A stretch of 64,000 bases of DNA from Nocardia sp. NBC_01730. Lineage in GTDB: Bacteria; Actinomycetota; Actinomycetes; Mycobacteriales; Mycobacteriaceae. The notes beneath the pieces were generated by a model. It saw nothing but the letters and a program-made list of their open reading frames with translations, did not search any database and had not been told where the DNA came from. Below are positions 62,098 to 64,000 of this stretch, in pieces; within the stretch, counting starts at the first letter, position 1, and each line of letters opens with the position of its first letter. A program made the position numbers and the translations under genes. The stretch spans positions 7,812,001 through 7,876,000 of the forward strand of contig NZ_CP109162.1 in NCBI RefSeq assembly GCF_035920445.1. The letters are read 5' to 3'.

Positions 62098-63030
62098 TCA
62101 GAAATAACCCTCTCGTTTGCGGTCTTCCATCGCGGCCTCCGACACTCGGTCGTCCCCACGAGTCGCACCGCGTTCGGTCAGACGAGACGCGGCGACCTCG
62201 GCGAGGATCGCGTCGTTGTCGGCTGCTTCGGAAAGAATGGCGCCGGTGGACGATCCGTCACCGACGGTGCGGTAGCGCACCGACCGGGTCTGCAGCACCT
62301 CGCCGTCGCGCGGGCCGCCCCACACTCCCGGCGTCATCCACATGCCGTCGCGCTGGTACACCGGACGCTCGTGCGTGTAGTAGATGCTCGCCAGATCGAT
62401 GTCCTCGCGGGCGATGTAGCGCCAGATGTCCAGCTCGGTCCAGTTGCTCAGCGGGAATACGCGCACATGTTCGCCCGGTGCGTGCCGCCCGTTGTAGAGG
62501 TTCCACAGCTCCGGGCGCTGCCGCTTCGGGTCCCACTGTCCGAACGCGTTGCGCAGTGAGAAGATCCGCTCCTTGGCGCGCGAGCGCTCCTCATCGCGAC
62601 GGCCACCGCCGAATACGGCGTCGAAGCGGTTCTCGCTGATCGCGTCCAGCAGCGGGACGGTCTGCAGCGGGTTGCGGATGCCGTCGGGACGCTCGGTGAG
62701 CCGCCCGTCGGCCAGATAGTCCTCCACCTTGGCCACGTACAGGCGCAGGCCGTAGCGCTCGACCACCTTGTCCCGGAACTCGAGCACCTCGGGCAGGTTG
62801 TGCCCGGTATCCACGTGCAGCAGCGCGAATGGCAGCGGCGCGGGCCAGAAGGCTTTGAGCGCAAGGTGCAGCAGCACGGTGGAGTCCTTGCCGCCGGAGA
62901 ACAGGATCACCGGCCGCTCGAACTCGCCCGCCACCTCGCGGAAGACGTGGATCGACTCGGACTCCAGCGCGGCGAGCGTGTCGAAATCGCTGATGCCGAG
63001 GAAACGTTCGCTTGGGATGGTTTCGGTCAT
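62098..63030 (-). CDS. cysD: Sulfate adenylyltransferase subunit 2
   Basis: This catalytic subunit forms adenosine 5'-phosphosulfate from ATP and sulfate. The 310-residue protein has the PP-loop VILFSGGKDSTVLLHLA near residues 40-56, then LLHVDTGHNLPEVLEFRD, and WTELDIWRYIAREDIDLASI in the second half. Its ATG at 63030 overlaps the stop of the second of two tandem 26-codon frames that separate it from cysH. The first residues, MTE, match the first residues of both linker peptides. Confidence 0.96.
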   Translation of the reverse strand: MTETIPSERFLGISDFDTLAALESESIHVFREVAGEFERPVILFSGGKDSTVLLHLALKAFWPAPLPFALLHVDTGHNLPEVLEFRDKVVERYGLRLYVAKVEDYLADGRLTERPDGIRNPLQTVPLLDAISENRFDAVFGGGRRDEERSRAKERIFSLRNAFGQWDPKRQRPELWNLYNGRHAPGEHVRVFPLSNWTELDIWRYIAREDIDLASIYYTHERPVYQRDGMWMTPGVWGGPRDGEVLQTRSVRYRTVGDGSSTGAILSEAADNDAILAEVAASRLTERGATRGDDRVSEAAMEDRKREGYF

Positions 63031-63107
63031 GCTGTGTCCCTCTCTGCATGCCCGAGGTGCCCTGCGTGGTTACGCATGCTGCCTCCTCCGGGCCCTGACT
63101 CGGTCAT
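63027..63107 (-). CDS. Tandem linker ORF 2 between cysH and cysD (26 codons)
   Basis: The frame starts at the ATG overlapping the stop of linker 1 and ends in a TGA overlapping the cysD ATG (ATGA both times). The peptide starts MTESGPGGGSMRNHAGHLGH and ends ERDTA. An internal ATG preceded by GGAGGAGG (reading MRNHAG) offers a second, better-placed start. It has a 77-bp period with linker 1. Confidence 0.45.
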   Translation of the reverse strand: MTESGPGGGSMRNHAGHLGHAERDTA

Positions 63108-63184
63108 GCTGTGTCTTTCTTTGCATGCCCGAGGTGCCCTGCGTGGTTACGCATGCTGCCTCCTCCGGGCCCTGACTCGGTCAT
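63031..63184 (-). repeat. Two tandem 77-bp units at the cysH-cysD junction
   Basis: Units 63108-63184 and 63031-63107 agree at 74 of 77 positions. The core GGAGGAGGCAGC, then ATGCGTAACCACGCAGGG, is related to the 75-bp units at 19500-19649. Confidence 0.92.
63104..63184 (-). CDS. Tandem linker ORF 1 between cysH and cysD (26 codons)
   Basis: The ATG at 63184 overlaps the cysH stop (ATGA). The peptide starts MTESGPGGGSMRNHAGHLGH and ends KKDTA. It differs from linker 2 by three bases, all in the last few codons. Together the two frames keep ribosomes in a continuous stop/start relay from cysH to cysD. Confidence 0.45.
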   Translation of the reverse strand: MTESGPGGGSMRNHAGHLGHAKKDTA

Positions 63185-63909
63185 GCTGTGTGCAACCCGC
63201 ATTCGGTCTTGGCGAGGCCGGCCCAGCGGCCGCTTCGCGGATCGGATCCCGCCTCCGGCTTTCGTGTGCACGGAGCGCAGCCGATAGACGGATATCCCTC
63301 CTCCACCAGGGGATTGACCAGGATGCCGTGCTGTTCGATAAAGTCCTGCATCTCGTCGTCGGACCACGGCGCGATCGGGTTGATCTTCACCAGCCCGAAC
63401 GCCTCGTCGAACGAGATGAGCGGCGCGTTCGCCCGCGTCGGCGCCTCGACCCGGCGGATGCCGGTGACCCAGGCGTTGTACCCGGCGAGCGATTTCTGCA
63501 ACGGGGCGACCTTGCGCAGCCGGCAGCACTCGTTCGGCTCGCGGGCGAACAAATCCATGCCCAGCAGCCGATCTTGTTCGGCAACAGTGTGTTCTGGGCG
63601 GACGTCGATCACGTTCACCCCGTACACCACCTCTACCGCGTCCCTCGTGCCGATGGTCTCGGCGAAGTGGTAGCCGGTGTCTAAGAAAAGCACCGACAGC
63701 GCCTCCGATTTGTCCTTATGGACCTCGGCGGCCAAGTGCACCAGCACGCCGTCCTGCATGTTGGAGGCGACGATGTAGCTCGCACCGAAGGTGTCTTCGG
63801 TCCACTGCAGGAGTTCGCTCGCCGAGGCGCCGTCGAGCTCGGCCGCGCCGCGTGCGGCGATGGCTCGTAGCTCGTCTTCGGACAGCTTTTCCGCGAGTTG
63901 GGTTGTCAC
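63181..63909 (-). CDS. cysH: Adenosine 5'-phosphosulfate reductase
   Basis: CysH reduces APS to sulfite with thioredoxin. The 242-residue protein has the sulfonucleotide-binding region SVLFLDTGYHFAETIGTRDA. Four iron-sulfur Cys lie in ECCRLRKV and IGCAPCTRK, which marks the APS-specific type. The catalytic Cys is in the C-terminal KTECGLH. The GTG at 63909 follows GGGAGATC and removes an upstream stretch without homology. It directly follows nirA, as Rv2391-Rv2392, and its stop overlaps the first linker frame. Confidence 0.95.
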   Translation of the reverse strand: MTTQLAEKLSEDELRAIAARGAAELDGASASELLQWTEDTFGASYIVASNMQDGVLVHLAAEVHKDKSEALSVLFLDTGYHFAETIGTRDAVEVVYGVNVIDVRPEHTVAEQDRLLGMDLFAREPNECCRLRKVAPLQKSLAGYNAWVTGIRRVEAPTRANAPLISFDEAFGLVKINPIAPWSDDEMQDFIEQHGILVNPLVEEGYPSIGCAPCTRKPEAGSDPRSGRWAGLAKTECGLHTA

Positions 63910-63929
63910 AATTGATCTCCCGTCGAGAC

Positions 63930-64000
63930 TTATTTCAAGTCGGCTTCGTCGGCGCGAACCGCCCACTGGGCGAATCGCTCACCGTCCTCGCGGTGCTTGA
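63930..64000 (-). CDS. nirA: C-terminal end of sulfite reductase (NirA), partial
   Basis: The last 22 codons of a gene that continues past the right edge read HREDGERFAQWAVRADEADL before a TAA. The ending resembles the end of ferredoxin-sulfite reductases, and the position 20 bp upstream of cysH matches Rv2391 (nirA). The identity rests mainly on context. Confidence 0.6.
   Translation of the reverse strand, partial: KHREDGERFAQWAVRADEADLK

Overview
The window is high-GC actinobacterial DNA and most likely comes from a Nocardia-like member of the Mycobacteriales. That genus call is an inference from gene content; no rRNA or tRNA was seen. The gene order follows the Mycobacterium tuberculosis block Rv2421c to Rv2391: nadD, rsfS, gpgP, octT, degV, comEA, comEC, holA, rpsT, a PemK-like gene, lepA, a GH15 trehalase, a small Rv2401A-like membrane protein, subI-cysT-cysW-cysA, che1, cysH and nirA. 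Here cysD and cysN are inserted into the cysH-che1 operon.

Layout. 1-4.6 kb is a disturbed accessory zone: the end of a TPR gene, a cytochrome P450, an AraC regulator and a MarR pseudogene, with a 44-bp exact repeat on either side of the P450-AraC pair. 4.9-16.9 kb is the conserved NAD / methylglucose-lipopolysaccharide / competence / DNA polymerase block, interrupted by a TetR-hydrolase pair. 17-23.3 kb holds small regulators, broken genes, rpsT and an aquaporin. 23.7-28 kb has lepA and a PrrAB-like two-component system. 28.4-32.7 kb pairs a collagen-like Pro-rich protein with a dynamin-like GTPase. 32.7-36.2 kb has a trehalase, two small membrane proteins and an M48 protease. 36.2-40.4 kb is the sulfate ABC importer behind a probable leader peptide. 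41-52 kb contains two Hsp70-like proteins, an AurF-type diiron enzyme with its likely ferredoxin reductase, an SDR, a HAD phosphatase, an RskA-type anti-sigma domain and a VOC/WYL pair. 52.6-59.8 kb is accessory: a desaturase, a patatin-like protein, a PucR regulator, a broken DUF3556 gene and an unknown duplicated-domain protein. 59.9-64 kb is the assimilatory sulfate reduction operon nirA-cysH-cysD-cysN-che1, read on the minus strand.

How the genes work together: SubI-CysTWA imports sulfate, CysDN activates it to APS, CysH reduces APS to sulfite, NirA reduces sulfite to sulfide, and the CbiX/Che1-type chelatase supplies siroheme for NirA.

The most unusual signal is a recurring junction structure. 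Short ORFs (4-62 codons) sit between operon genes and are chained by ATGA or GTGA stop/start overlaps. Two of these linkers are near-identical tandem duplications, one between cysT and cysW (71-bp period) and one between cysH and cysD (77-bp period). A relative of the cysH-cysD element is tandemly repeated at the start of an XRE-family regulator. Others lie at nadD-rsfS-gpgP (peptides beginning VSER), before holA (behind a leaderless-type promoter) and before the PucR gene.
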